Shown here: positions 10,105-18,480 of the stretch, in pieces
How positions within the stretch are numbered: position 1 is the first letter of the stretch
Layout of the letters: every line of letters begins with the position of its first letter
Source of the DNA: Deinococcus alpinitundrae
GTDB lineage: Bacteria > Deinococcota > Deinococci > Deinococcales > Deinococcaceae
NCBI RefSeq assembly: GCF_009982895.1
Contig: NZ_WXZL01000012.1
Location: forward strand, 62,001 to 126,000
Length of the DNA stretch: 64,000 nt
Direction of reading: 5' to 3'
Translations under genes and position numbers: made by a program
Notes under the pieces: model-generated
The model's database searches: none
What the model saw: only the letters and a program-made list of their open reading frames with translations
What the model was told of the DNA's origin: nothing

Positions 10105-10722
10105 TCAGGTAGGTCCGCACCGAGTGTCCCCGAGAGCGGCGGCGAATTTCACCGGCGCGACGTGGCCGGAAAATTCCAGCCGCCCCGGCGCATTCATGTC
10201 CTCGGCTGAGCGCACCACGCTCTCGAACACGGCGAGAGCGAACCGGACGGTGCTGGACCTGACGGCGGCCACCTTCCAGCCGCCGCGCATCGCCTCGTAG
10301 AGTTCCAGGGCACTCAGCTGATGTCGTTACTGCTGATTGATCCGGATCAACAGCACCGGATCGGCGGCGTAGTAAGCGCTCAACTCGCTCAGGGGCATCC
10401 GACCTAGCCCGGCGCTTTTCCAGCCGTGTACTGCATTGGTCAGGAGGCCGAGGCCCAGCAGATCGATCACGGCGGCCTCGATTCGTAGGGTCGTTTCCTT
10501 GTCTAGCAGGTGGTGGGCCAGAATGTCGATCTGCGGCGCGAGATTCAGGTCACGCAACTCGCGCCGCACCTGAACGTTGCGTGACTCGCCCGCTTCGCTG
10601 AGGTGCACCAGCACCCGCTCGCCCTGACCCTCGCCAACGTAGAAGACGGCACCCGTGCGAGGATTGAGGTAGACGTAAAAGCCGAGCTGAGTGGCGACTT
10701 CGGGAGGGAGGAAGGGAGCCAT
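10105..10722 (-). pseudogene. LEM-3-like GIY-YIG nuclease gene interrupted by one in-frame TAA
   Basis: The ATG at 10722 opens a frame with the GIY-YIG core GFYVYLNPRTGAVFYVGEG, followed by the Arg-containing segment GERVLVHL and an Glu-containing helix (RIEAAVIDLLG). After LLIRINQQ the frame meets TAA at 10327-10329, then continues in the same frame without a length change: RHQLSALELYEAMRGGWKVA and FALAVFESVV. In related proteins this linker typically reads like INRSYRPGMSPLELYE, so the stop sits where Tyr is expected, consistent with a single TAC-to-TAA change. No frameshift is needed. The product would be a 131-residue truncated nuclease domain unless read through. Function of this family in bacteria is poorly known. 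Confidence 0.7.
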
Positions 10723-10885
10723 AGCGGCCACGGTAGGACGAAAGGGAAAACAGAGAACTGAACGGCGGCCTTTCGATTGATGACCCTCTGACGTTCCCGC
10801 AGAGTTCGCTTCCGTGACCCTCAGCCGGAGTGGAGAGCAGGTTGCCCAGGCACAGTAGCGCTGGCACCCCTGCACGCCGCTGTGC

Positions 10886-10891
10886 TACACT
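10886..10891 (+). promoter_or_regulatory. Likely -10 element for the rpmH-rnpA-yidD-yidC block
   Basis: TACACT at 10886-10891 is the best -10 candidate in the 260-bp gap before rpmH; no convincing -35 hexamer sits 16-18 bases upstream. Unlike most promoters here it leaves a leader of about 85 bases, and rpmH has a proper Shine-Dalgarno (AAGGAG, 8 bases before the ATG). Confidence 0.4.
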
Positions 10892-10982
10892 CTCCGAGTT
10901 TGCCCGAAAACTGGGCGAGTTGCCATGTCTGGCTGGCCCCTGCTCCAAGCGGCGGGCCGCGCCGTGAGAAAGGAGAAGTTTC

Positions 10983-11129
10983 ATGAAGCGTACCTACCAA
11001 CCCAACAACCGCAAACGCGCCAAGACCCACGGCTTTCGCGCCCGCATGAAGACCACCGCTGGCCGCGCCGTGCTGGCCCGCCGCCGGGCCAAGGGCCGTC
11101 AGCAGCTGACCGTCGCCGACGAGAAGTAA
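10983..11129 (+). CDS. rpmH: 50S ribosomal protein L34
   Basis: 48-residue basic ribosomal protein with the invariant start [19 protein letters not shown] and the [13 protein letters not shown] segment. It is a late-assembling large-subunit protein. A clear AAGGAG lies 8 bases before the ATG. It heads the conserved rpmH-rnpA-yidD-yidC gene order. dnaA, often upstream of rpmH in other bacteria, is not in the region before it, so this block is not next to a recognisable origin here. Confidence 0.98.
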   Translation: MKRTYQPNNRKRAKTHGFRARMKTTAGRAVLARRRAKGRQQLTVADEK

Positions 11130-11162
11130 GCCGCGAGTCTTCGCCGCTGAGGTGATTCACTG

Positions 11163-11606
11163 ATGCCCCCTTCCAGCGCCACTGCCCCGGCCCCGCGCCC
11201 AGCAGTGGCGCTGGTTTCGTTGCGTGGCGAGCGTGAGTTCCGCAAGGTGCGCCAGCACGGGCAGGTCATCCGCCACGCGCTGTTTACCCTGCGGGTCACC
11301 GATTATCGTCCCCGCTACGGTGAAACCTGGCAGCCGCGCGCCATCATTGGCATTGTGGTGCCCAAAAAAACCCTCAAGCTGGCGGTCAAGCGCAACCGGG
11401 TGCGCCGCCGTGTCCGCGAGGCGTTGCGGACCTTGCCGACGCTGCCGCCCTGCCGGGCCACCATTCATCCTAATGTGGCGGCGCTGAGCGTGCCGTTCGG
11501 GGAGCTTCAGGCGGCGCTCGGCGAAGCGCTGGCGGGCGACTTCAAGAACCCAAAGAAGAAGCCCGCCCAGAAGCCCGCCCAGAAGCCCGCCGGACCCGCT
11601 TCGTGA
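11163..11606 (+). CDS. rnpA: Ribonuclease P protein component
   Basis: RnpA binds the catalytic RNase P RNA and supports 5' maturation of tRNA. The 147-residue protein carries the conserved RNA-binding helix [18 protein letters not shown] and the upstream [14 protein letters not shown]. It is longer than the usual 110-120 residues because of an N-terminal Pro/Ala leader of about 20 residues and a C-terminal Lys/Pro/Ala tail with the tandem unit QKPA. It starts 33 bp after rpmH and overlaps yidD by 4 bases (GTGA). Confidence 0.95.
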   Translation: MPPSSATAPAPRPAVALVSLRGEREFRKVRQHGQVIRHALFTLRVTDYRPRYGETWQPRAIIGIVVPKKTLKLAVKRNRVRRRVREALRTLPTLPPCRATIHPNVAALSVPFGELQAALGEALAGDFKNPKKKPAQKPAQKPAGPAS

Positions 11607-11884
11607 GCGCCCCCGCCAGAGTGATGGTGCGGGCGGTGCGCGGGTACCAGCGCCACCTCTCGCCGCTCAAGGCCGCGCCCACCTGCCGCTTTACACCCAC
11701 CTGTAGTCAGTATGCTGCCGAGGCTATCGAGCGTCACGGCGCAGTCAAGGGCGGGTGGTTGGCCCTGTGGCGCATCGCCCGCTGCCAGCCGTTCAACTCC
11801 GGCGGCGTCGATCTGGTGCCGGAGGTGTTTCCCCGCAGGGGGCCACCGACGCCAGCCCGCGCCCACGACCCGTCCGCCGACTGA
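11603..11884 (+). CDS. yidD: Membrane protein insertion efficiency factor YidD
   Basis: 93-residue small membrane-associated protein that assists YidC/Sec-dependent insertion. The family core [26 protein letters not shown] with three cysteines, and [18 protein letters not shown], are intact. It starts at GTG 11603 inside the stop of rnpA, so it is translationally coupled. Its position between rnpA and yidC is the standard one. The C-terminal tail after residue 75 is Pro-rich and not conserved. Confidence 0.95.
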   Translation: MSAPARVMVRAVRGYQRHLSPLKAAPTCRFTPTCSQYAAEAIERHGAVKGGWLALWRIARCQPFNSGGVDLVPEVFPRRGPPTPARAHDPSAD

Positions 11885-11939
11885 GCCGAACTCAGCCAAT
11901 CCAGACCCATCCGCTTCCACCAAATGAGAGAGTGAGACT

Positions 11940-13745
11940 ATGACAACGCCCCCGCGCTCCGGCGCTCGCAACTGGCTCTACGGCACCGCGCTGACGGCGC
12001 TGGTCCTGGTCCTGACCGGCTGTGGGGTCGGGCAGCCGGGATCGTTCGGTCACGTCTTGCAGTCCGGCTGGATCCAGGCCGACATCGACGGCAACGGCAC
12101 CAAGGATCTGATTGCCCAGACCAACTTGGCCGACGTGGTGTTCAACCCCGAGGGCGAGATCGTCGGCTGGTTCGTGAAGGTCAACCCCGGCTCGCAGCTC
12201 ATCAAGACCAACAACGACGGCAGCTACAACCTCGATCAGCTCAAAGGCGGGCTGTCGATCAATCTGGTGGGCGGGCGCAACGGCAGCGACAACAAGCCGC
12301 TGCTGATCAGCGGGCGCAAGGCGCTGGAAGTCGGGCTGGCGGGCAACACGGCCAAGCCGGTGGCGCAGGCTCCCAAGACCGATACCGACCTCAAGCAAAA
12401 CCGCCTGAGCGCCACCTTCGTCTACACCCAGGGCGGAACCACCGTCACCAAGACCGTGGTGCTGCACCCCCGGCAGTTCAGCATTCAGGCTGACGTGAAC
12501 GTGACCGGCGCGGGGGCGGGCGCGTATACCCTCAATTTCCCCGGTTTGGGCACCACGGCCAATCCCGAGGTCAAGGCGCTGGCTGCGGGTACGGCAACTC
12601 CCACCACCACGGCGGGCACCGTACCGAATGCCAGCTACGCCGCACTGCAAACGTCCATCGCGGGTCTGCTGCACAACTCGCAGACGGCGGCGGCGCTCCT
12701 CATCCGCCCGCAGCAGGGCGGTCAGGGCGGCACGCCAGTTCAGGGACCGCTGAACGTGACCACCGCTGGCGGCACCGACGCCCGGCTGACCGTCAACGCG
12801 GCGGGGCCGCTGGCCCTCGACATCTACGGCGGCAAGAACGAACTCGTCCATTTGTATCAGGGCGGCTACACTGAGCTGCCGGGTGTCTTCAGCCCCAATG
12901 TCTTCGGCTACATCAGCCTCTACATCGCCAAGTTCATGGTCTGGCTCTACAGCTTCTTCGGCAACTGGGGCCTGACCATCCTGGTGCTCACGGTCACGCT
13001 GCGGCTGCTGATCTGGCCCCTGATGCAGTCGCAGGGCCGCACCACCGCCAAGATGCAGATGGTACAGCCGCTGATGAAGGAAGTGCAGGAAAAGTACAAG
13101 GACGACCCGGCCAAGGTGCAGGCCGAAACCATGCGGCTTTACCGCGAGTACGACGTGAACCCGGTGGGCTGCCTGAGCATGTTCATTCCGCTGCCGATTT
13201 TGTTCGTCCTCTACGGCACCATCCGCAACTTCGAGTTCGACCAGGGCCTGTGGTGGCTGCCTGACCTGTCGATTCCCGATCCGTTCTGGATTCTGGGCAT
13301 TCTGTACGTCTGCGCCAACCTGCTGCAACTCTACGTCTCGACCCGCAAGGCCCCGCAGATGTTCAAGCAGCAGGCCGTGATGTACCTGTTCTTCGCCTAC
13401 TTCGCCCTGACCTTCCCGGCGGGCGTGACCCTCTACTGGATCATCGGCACCCTGATCGGCACCGGCCAGCAGTACCTGATCAACAAGCAGGTCGAGGCAC
13501 ACATGTCCACGGGGCTCCAGAAAGCGGAGAAGAAGATGGCCACCAGCGGCGCGAATACCGTCAATCTCGGTAAGGGCGCTCCGGTCAAGGTAACCCCCGT
13601 CAAGACCGTCACGGTGGAGCAGAGCGGCAAGCCGTCGAGCAGCAGCGCTCCGGCCAAGCCCAGCGGCTTCCGTGCTGTTCTGGAGCAGGCTGCCCGCCAG
13701 GCCGCCGAGCAGCAGCGCCAGCAGCAGGAAAAGAAAAAGAGCTGA
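11940..13745 (+). CDS. yidC: Membrane protein insertase YidC/Oxa1
   Basis: 601-residue insertase for inner-membrane proteins. It begins with a lipoprotein-like signal (LVLVLTGC, lipobox Cys28), followed by a large extracytoplasmic region of about 290 residues with beta-rich segments as in the periplasmic domain of didermal YidC. The conserved membrane core follows: the segment around NWGLTILVLTVTLRLLIWPL, the cytoplasmic hairpin QEKYKDDPAKVQAETMRLYR, then helices through FPAGVTLYWIIG. The C-terminal tail is Lys/Gln-rich (QQRQQQEKKKS). The ATG at 11940 follows a purine-rich GAGAGAGTGAG stretch. A strong terminator follows. Confidence 0.96.
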   Translation: MTTPPRSGARNWLYGTALTALVLVLTGCGVGQPGSFGHVLQSGWIQADIDGNGTKDLIAQTNLADVVFNPEGEIVGWFVKVNPGSQLIKTNNDGSYNLDQLKGGLSINLVGGRNGSDNKPLLISGRKALEVGLAGNTAKPVAQAPKTDTDLKQNRLSATFVYTQGGTTVTKTVVLHPRQFSIQADVNVTGAGAGAYTLNFPGLGTTANPEVKALAAGTATPTTTAGTVPNASYAALQTSIAGLLHNSQTAAALLIRPQQGGQGGTPVQGPLNVTTAGGTDARLTVNAAGPLALDIYGGKNELVHLYQGGYTELPGVFSPNVFGYISLYIAKFMVWLYSFFGNWGLTILVLTVTLRLLIWPLMQSQGRTTAKMQMVQPLMKEVQEKYKDDPAKVQAETMRLYREYDVNPVGCLSMFIPLPILFVLYGTIRNFEFDQGLWWLPDLSIPDPFWILGILYVCANLLQLYVSTRKAPQMFKQQAVMYLFFAYFALTFPAGVTLYWIIGTLIGTGQQYLINKQVEAHMSTGLQKAEKKMATSGANTVNLGKGAPVKVTPVKTVTVEQSGKPSSSSAPAKPSGFRAVLEQAARQAAEQQRQQQEKKKS

Positions 13746-13765
13746 GCTGCCCTGTCCCGAAAAGT

Positions 13766-13795
13766 CCCCGCCTGGAAATTCCGGCGGGGCTTTTT
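13766..13795 (+). terminator. Rho-independent terminator after yidC
   Basis: CCCCGCC (13766-13772) pairs with GGCGGGG (13783-13789) around a 10-base loop and is followed by CTTTTT. It ends the rpmH-rnpA-yidD-yidC transcript 20 bases after the yidC stop. Confidence 0.85.
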
Positions 13796-13882
13796 CAGTC
13801 GGTCGTGGGAAGGCCTGATCTTTCTCCACGGACCATTTCCCACCCAACAGTTCCGGCTTGCCACTTCCCGTATCCTGCTTCA

Positions 13883-14584
13883 ATGACTGCCAAACCCTTC
13901 AAGCTCCAGACCCTGATCGCCCAGGCGGCGGGCGGGCGCGTGGTTCGCACCGCCTTTATCGAAGCCGACGAGATCGACCGCCGCATGCTGCACAACGACG
14001 AGATCAAATCGGTGATGGCGGGCGGCTTTCCCGATGCCCGGCGGGTGGTGCTGACCTTGCATCCGGCGCACATTCCCTCGGTCGACAGCGGTGTGACGGT
14101 GTACCGCGTGACCCCGCAGACGCCCGGCTGGGATGCCCAGGACTTCGGCGTGGCGTTGCGGCGCGCGGGACTGCCCGAAGACGCCCTGGGCGACGTGCGC
14201 GAGGACCGCAGCTCGTTTCTGGTCGCTGCGACCGGCAAGGCGGCCAAAACGCTGGCCGAACTGACGGCGTTGGGCGGGCGCGAGGTGGACATTGAGGAAG
14301 TGGGGGAGAGTGCCGGGCGCGGCGCGAAGGTACGGGAAGTGGTCGTGCCGTCCATGCGCATCGACGTGGTGGGTGCAAAAGGCTTCGGGGTCAGCCGGGC
14401 CTACTTCCAGCAGGGTGTGGAAACCGGCAAGGTGCGCCTCAACGGACAGGTGGCCCGTGCCAGTGCCGAGATTCGGGAGGGTGACAGCCTCGCCGCCGAG
14501 GGGCTGGGCCGCATCGACTTCCGGCGGGTGGTGAATGAGACGCGGCGCGGGAATTACAAGGTGGAGCTGAATGTCGAGAAGTGA
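13883..14584 (+). CDS. S4-domain RNA-binding protein, YlmH-like
   Basis: 233-residue protein with a C-terminal S4 RNA-binding domain (SRAYFQQGVETGKVRLNG through EGDSLAAEGLGRIDFRRV). The preceding region, with RAGLPEDALGDVRED, fits the YlmH-like group thought to act on ribosomes or RNA. The ATG at 13883 is preceded by TATCCT with 6 bases between, so it is probably leaderless; the frame is open upstream to 13805 but that part crosses the promoter. It sits just after the yidC terminator and 3 bp before an acetyltransferase gene, with which it may be co-transcribed. YlmH homologues are usually near division genes, which is not the case here. Confidence 0.78.
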   Translation: MTAKPFKLQTLIAQAAGGRVVRTAFIEADEIDRRMLHNDEIKSVMAGGFPDARRVVLTLHPAHIPSVDSGVTVYRVTPQTPGWDAQDFGVALRRAGLPEDALGDVREDRSSFLVAATGKAAKTLAELTALGGREVDIEEVGESAGRGAKVREVVVPSMRIDVVGAKGFGVSRAYFQQGVETGKVRLNGQVARASAEIREGDSLAAEGLGRIDFRRVVNETRRGNYKVELNVEK

Positions 14585-14587
14585 GCG

Positions 14588-14989
14588 GTGATTGCGTACA
14601 GCGCTGATCCCCACGCCCTCACGCCCGAGCAATTGACGGGCTTTTTCGTCGGCTGGCCCAACCCGCCGCGTCCTGAAACCTTGCTGCGCTTATTGCAGTC
14701 GAGCTTCCGCGTCAGCCTCGCCCACGACGGCGAACGGGTGGTGGGCTTTGCCAACGCCATCAGCGACGGCGTACTGAGCGCTTACATTCCGCTGCTGGAA
14801 GTCTTGCCTGAATACCAGGGGCGCGGCATCGGCAGCGAAATCACCCGGCGGCTTCTGGCCGAACTCAGTCACCTCTACATGGTAGACGTGATGTGTGACG
14901 ATGAGGTGGCTCCCTTCTACGAGCGCCTGGGGTTGCAGCGGGCCGGAGGGCTCATTCGGCGCAACTATGCCCGGCAGTCTGGGGAGTGA
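14588..14989 (+). CDS. GNAT-family N-acetyltransferase
   Basis: 133-residue GNAT acetyltransferase. The acetyl-CoA loop is VLPEYQGRGIGSEITRRLL, preceded by DGERVVGFANAISDG and followed by DDEVAPFYERLGLQRAGG, so the fold is complete. It starts at GTG 14588, 3 bases after the S4-protein stop, and its stop overlaps the GTG of the decayed CPBP gene (GTGA), suggesting a former three-gene operon. The acceptor substrate is unknown. Confidence 0.85.
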   Translation: MIAYSADPHALTPEQLTGFFVGWPNPPRPETLLRLLQSSFRVSLAHDGERVVGFANAISDGVLSAYIPLLEVLPEYQGRGIGSEITRRLLAELSHLYMVDVMCDDEVAPFYERLGLQRAGGLIRRNYARQSGE

Positions 14990-15669
14990 TTTTTTCAGCG
15001 CTTTTCACCGAGATCAGAGACCGAAAACGCTGGGCGAGTGCCGCCATGAACCTCTTCTTCGGGCTGGAGCTGGGCACTCTGTCGGTGGGCGCTGTCCTGG
15101 GTGCGCTGGCACTGGCAGGCTTGTTTCGGTGGCGCGGCCTTCAAGCCATGCCCGAAGGTGTGACACTTTCTCATTTTCCGTACTTCATGCGTCAGTTGGG
15201 GTAGCAATTCGCCCTGTCGCCGGCGGAGGTCGGTCTCTTCTTCACCCTGCCTCTCTGGTTGCTTCGGCGCTGGCTGCCACTGTGGGCAACGGTCTTGCTG
15301 ATAGTGGGGCTGTTCGGCGCGGCCCATGACGCCAGACCACACGTTACCCCGCTGCTGTTTCTCGCCATCGTGGTGGTGGTTGGTGTGCCCACCGTGACCC
15401 TTTCTCTGGTGAGGGGCTTCTGGGCCGCTGTCGGCTGGCACTTCGCCTGGAATCTGCTGCTCGGTCCTGTCTTTGGTCTGATCGTCGCCGGACAGGAGAT
15501 TTTCGGCTGGTTGGACTCCTCTACATCGGGCGCGGCGCTCTGGACGGGCGGCTTATATGGCCCGGAAGGCAGCTTGACCGCCTGCCTCGTCAATGGGGGT
15601 CTGTTCGGCTGGATGCTCTGGCAGGTCTTGCGAAAACGCCTCAGTCTGGAGCTATACGAGCGCGCTTAA
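14986..15669 (+). pseudogene. CPBP-type intramembrane protease gene, decayed (in-frame TAG, lost EE motif)
   Basis: The frame from GTG 14986 encodes a hydrophobic protein that stops at TAG 15202-15204, then continues in the same frame to 15669 with segments typical of the Abi/CPBP family: GWHFAWNLLLGPVFG and TGGLYGPEGSL near the C-terminus, and GAAHDARPHVTPLLFL as a worn version of the family His segment. The glutamate pair of the EExxxR site is not found; LSPAEVGLFFTL is at its expected place with one Glu left. A stop plus a damaged active site argue for genuine decay. The 5' end overlaps the acetyltransferase stop by 4 bases. Confidence 0.6.
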
Positions 15670-15677
15670 AAGTCCAC

Positions 15678-16240
15678 TCACGCCCGGCCCCGACTGTGCC
15701 CCGTGCCCACACCGCCCGCGATCAGGTGTGCCGAGCGCAGCGGTTCGGGGATATTCCCGGTCAGCGTCAGGTGGTGCAGCGCCACGCCCGCATCCTTGAG
15801 ACTCAGGTTGACGCGCTGCACCCACACGCCGCGCAGCTCTTCCATCGGCCCCAGCTTCTCGATCAAGCGCCACTTGCGCTGTCCGCCTGGCACCTTGTCC
15901 AGCAGCGCGGCGCGGATCCGCTCCATGTCCGGCTCGCGGCGGGCGACGACCATCACCGGCAGGTCCGTTTCGCGGCTGAGCTTGTGGGCGTCCACGACAT
16001 TGAAGCCCGCCAGTGCCACACCCTGAAGCAAGATCAGGTGCAGGTGGGGCCGGAACAGCGACGTGTCGACCAGCCGGGTCAGCTCGGTGGTGCTGTTGCG
16101 CCCGTCGCGCCGCACCTTGCCCGACACGACGCCGTGCAGGGTGGTCTGGGCATAGATGGTCCCGATGATTCGCACGTCGCCGCGCCACTCGCGCTCAAAT
16201 GGCAGGTCTCGAAGCCGATGGCGTGGGTGAAGGCGGGCAA
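15678..16240 (-). pseudogene. DUF99-family gene with a one-base frameshift near its 5' end
   Basis: From 16175 downwards the protein reads as a DUF99 member: RIIGTIYAQTTLHGVVSGKV, RRDGRNSTTELTRLV, LQGVALAGFNVVD and LTGNIPEPLRSAHLIAGG. DUF99 is distantly linked to endonuclease V-like folds and its role is unknown. The conserved N-terminus FTHAIGF is present, but in another frame beginning at TTG 16240, while DLPFEREWRGD is in the main frame. The two join if one base is missing near 16211-16216. No start codon exists in the main frame before an internal conserved Val, so the gene is either broken or carries a sequence error. It follows the thioesterase gene by 5 bases. Confidence 0.6.
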
Positions 16241-16245
16241 GCGCG

Positions 16246-16644
16246 CTAGCCTCCGCGCAGGTGCGGCAGGATATCGTCCGGAATGCGGACGATTCTGTAC
16301 TGCCGGTCGGTCGTGATGTGCTGCGTCTTGCCCGTCGCCACCAGCGTCTCGCCGCGCCGCAGGGTGTAAGCGAACGTCACGGCCCGCGACTGCACCGCTT
16401 CCACTGTGGTGGTCAGCGTCAGCAGGTCGTCATAGCGGGCGGCGGCGCGGTAGTGCACTTCCAGACTGGAGAGCATAAAATACAGGCCCCGCGCCTCAAT
16501 CTCGCTGTAGGGCACGCCGAGCGCGCGCATTAGCTCGCTGCGCCCCACTTCGAACCAGATGGGGTAGTTGGCATGGTGGGCCACCGCCATCGCGTCGGTC
16601 TCGGCGTAGCGCACCCGGATGGGGGTGAGCTGCTCTACCGCCAT
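16246..16644 (-). CDS. Hotdog-fold acyl-CoA thioesterase, YbgC-like
   Basis: 132-residue 4-hydroxybenzoyl-CoA thioesterase-type protein. The catalytic region is RVRYAETDAMAVAHHANYPIWFEVGR, with Asp and the His pair of the YbgC group, followed by LGVPYSEIEARGLYF. The start is ATG 16644; the longer open frame upstream is the rbfA coding region in another frame. It is 4 bases after the rbfA stop, so the two are co-transcribed, with the DUF99 gene last. The substrate is likely a short or medium acyl-CoA. Confidence 0.85.
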   Translation of the reverse strand: MAVEQLTPIRVRYAETDAMAVAHHANYPIWFEVGRSELMRALGVPYSEIEARGLYFMLSSLEVHYRAAARYDDLLTLTTTVEAVQSRAVTFAYTLRRGETLVATGKTQHITTDRQYRIVRIPDDILPHLRGG

Positions 16645-16648
16645 ACCT

Positions 16649-16933
16649 TCACCACTTGCGGTCGTCCGCCGCGAAGAATTCCAGAAGCGGTGTGCGGCGC
16701 ATCTTGACCGCCTGGGCGACCTGGCGCTGCAAGTGGCCGCGTGCGTTGTGCAGCGCGTCAAGCAGCACGTCCATATCGCCCATCGACGACACGTACACGC
16801 GGGCCTGCACGAAGTCCGGCGTCAGGCTGACCGCCTCCACCGTCACGATCAGCGGCACGCGTGGGTCGCTGAGGCTGCCGATGGCGTCAGTCAGCACCCG
16901 CACCAGCTGGGATTCCACCTGCTGCGGCTTCAC
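16649..16933 (-). CDS. rbfA: Ribosome-binding factor A
   Basis: RbfA is a KH-fold protein that helps 16S rRNA 5' end maturation and cold adaptation. At 94 residues it is shorter than many homologues but covers the domain: [36 protein letters not shown] (the strand with the family turn) and the end [16 protein letters not shown]. It starts at GTG 16933. It is the first gene of a short operon with a thioesterase and a DUF99 gene, rather than next to infB or truB. Confidence 0.88.
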   Translation of the reverse strand: MKPQQVESQLVRVLTDAIGSLSDPRVPLIVTVEAVSLTPDFVQARVYVSSMGDMDVLLDALHNARGHLQRQVAQAVKMRRTPLLEFFAADDRKW

Positions 16934-17074
16934 GGCCGGTCCTGGCGAGCGGGGAAGAGAACAGGAGACACAGAAGAAACAAAAATCATTTCGTCATGCT
17001 AGCCCATTGCGGCGCACGGAAAAGGGCCGGAAGCCAGCCATCAGCGGCGTCCCGGCCCATACATTGCCCGGCGA

Positions 17075-18469
17075 CTAGAACTTCTTGAAGCGCGTCAGCT
17101 TGAAGGGCGTTTCCGGCGTGCCGTCCGTCAGTTTGTCGAGCTGGCTCTGGGTGCTGACCAGATCGCCACCCACCATAATCAGGGTGCTGGGGTAGCGCAG
17201 GCCCCGCGCTGGTTCCTCGAGCGTCAGCTGACCGCTGGCGTAGTCGGCGCTGAGCTGCACCTTGCTCACCACCTGGTCGGCGTTGCGGGCCACATACAGG
17301 GTGCGTCCGTCGAGCAGCAGGCCGTCACCGTGCACCAGCCCGCCCATGACCTTCTTTACCGCCTTGCTGCGGGTGTCGATGCGCCACAACTCGCCGGTAT
17401 TGAGCTGCACCGTCAGCAGGTAGCGCCCGTCCGGGGTCGCCACGATGCCGTTGAGGTTGATGCCGGGGCCGTACTTGATCGGTGTCTGGCCCAAATCGAG
17501 CCAGGGTTCGATCTTCATGTCCCTGACGCGCCACAGCATGGGCCGAGTCGAGTCGGTCACGTAGACGCTGCCATCGGGTGTGGGAATCAGGTCGTTGAGG
17601 TACGGATCGGGGCTGGGCGGCGTCATCAGGGTGGCGACGGGCGCACCGTCGAGGGAGAGAATACTGACCGCGCCGGTCGCACCGCCCGCCACCCACAGGC
17701 GTCCCTGGGCGTCCACCTTGAGGCCCAGCGCTGAAGCCCGGCCCAGCGCGCCGCCCCTGGAAAAGAGGCTGGTTTCTCCACTCTGGGCATTGATAGCGTA
17801 GATGTCGCCGGTGGCGGCGCTGCCGGTAAAGATCAGGCCGCGCGCCGCGTCGTAGGCCACGCCCTCGGGGAAATCCTGGGCGCCCGGCAGCGGGTAATCG
17901 CGGGCAGCGAAATTGTCACGCGTGATGATCCCGCAGCGCTCGCGCGCCCCGCTCATGCCAGAGGGGTCGGTGTTGTAATCGTCGGGCTTGGCGTGAATGA
18001 CGATGGAGCGGTTCAGTATCCCCGTCATGCCGGTCAGGCTCACTTTCTGGGTCATGAAGCTGGCCGAGCCTTTGCCGTCCGCGCCCACGGTGATTACCGG
18101 CAGATCGCCGCCGTGACCGTACTTGTCGTCCGCTGTGGGGCTGTCATGGTTGTGGCTCATGCCGGGGTCAAAGTGCCCGCCCGCGCCCCCAAACGGCACG
18201 ACCATGTTCACGGCGGGGTCAATGCCAGGAGTGCAGCGCCCGTACTCGTGAATGTGCATGCCGTGCTGGCCTGGCGTCAACCCGCTCACCGTCACCGTCA
18301 CCTGCACGCCCATCCCCATCTGCTTGAAGGTGGCTTGCCCCAGAACCTGCCCCGCCGAATCACGCAGCGCGGCGGCGGCACTGAGCGGCGCGGGCGGCAT
18401 AGTCATCCCAGCTCCACCCGCCGAGGCGAGACCGATCGCCAGCAGGCCGATCAGGGCGGCGCGCTTCAT
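17075..18469 (-). CDS. Exported Cu/Zn superoxide dismutase fused to an SMP-30/NHL-type beta-propeller
   Basis: 464-residue secreted protein: signal peptide at residues 1-20, a Cu/Zn superoxide dismutase domain to about 183, then a beta-propeller-like region to the end. All SOD metal ligands are readable: His72 and His74 (GMHIHEYG), His99 (GGHFDPG), His106 or His108, His119 and Asp122 (YGHGGD), and His159 (SIVIHA). The disulfide pair is Cys79 and Cys179. The propeller has repeated blades such as GVAYDAARGLIFTGSAATGDI, GLKVDAQGRLWVAGG and GIVATPDGRYLLTVQ. ATG 18469 is favoured because GGAG lies 7 bases upstream; ATG 18484 overlaps the upstream stop. It follows a PQQ-type dehydrogenase by 11 bases. 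Confidence 0.85.
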   Translation of the reverse strand: MKRAALIGLLAIGLASAGGAGMTMPPAPLSAAAALRDSAGQVLGQATFKQMGMGVQVTVTVSGLTPGQHGMHIHEYGRCTPGIDPAVNMVVPFGGAGGHFDPGMSHNHDSPTADDKYGHGGDLPVITVGADGKGSASFMTQKVSLTGMTGILNRSIVIHAKPDDYNTDPSGMSGARERCGIITRDNFAARDYPLPGAQDFPEGVAYDAARGLIFTGSAATGDIYAINAQSGETSLFSRGGALGRASALGLKVDAQGRLWVAGGATGAVSILSLDGAPVATLMTPPSPDPYLNDLIPTPDGSVYVTDSTRPMLWRVRDMKIEPWLDLGQTPIKYGPGINLNGIVATPDGRYLLTVQLNTGELWRIDTRSKAVKKVMGGLVHGDGLLLDGRTLYVARNADQVVSKVQLSADYASGQLTLEEPARGLRYPSTLIMVGGDLVSTQSQLDKLTDGTPETPFKLTRFKKF

Positions 18470-18480
18470 CGCTGTGCTCC

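Noticed and set aside
10983..13745. Replication origin next to rpmH
   Set aside because: The rpmH-rnpA-yidD-yidC block often lies near oriC, but no dnaA, dnaN or cluster of DnaA boxes was seen around it.
11892..13883. Long minus-strand open frame (663 codons) opposite yidC
   Set aside because: Antisense shadow of yidC caused by high GC; composition is His/Gln/Arg-rich and no family motif is present.
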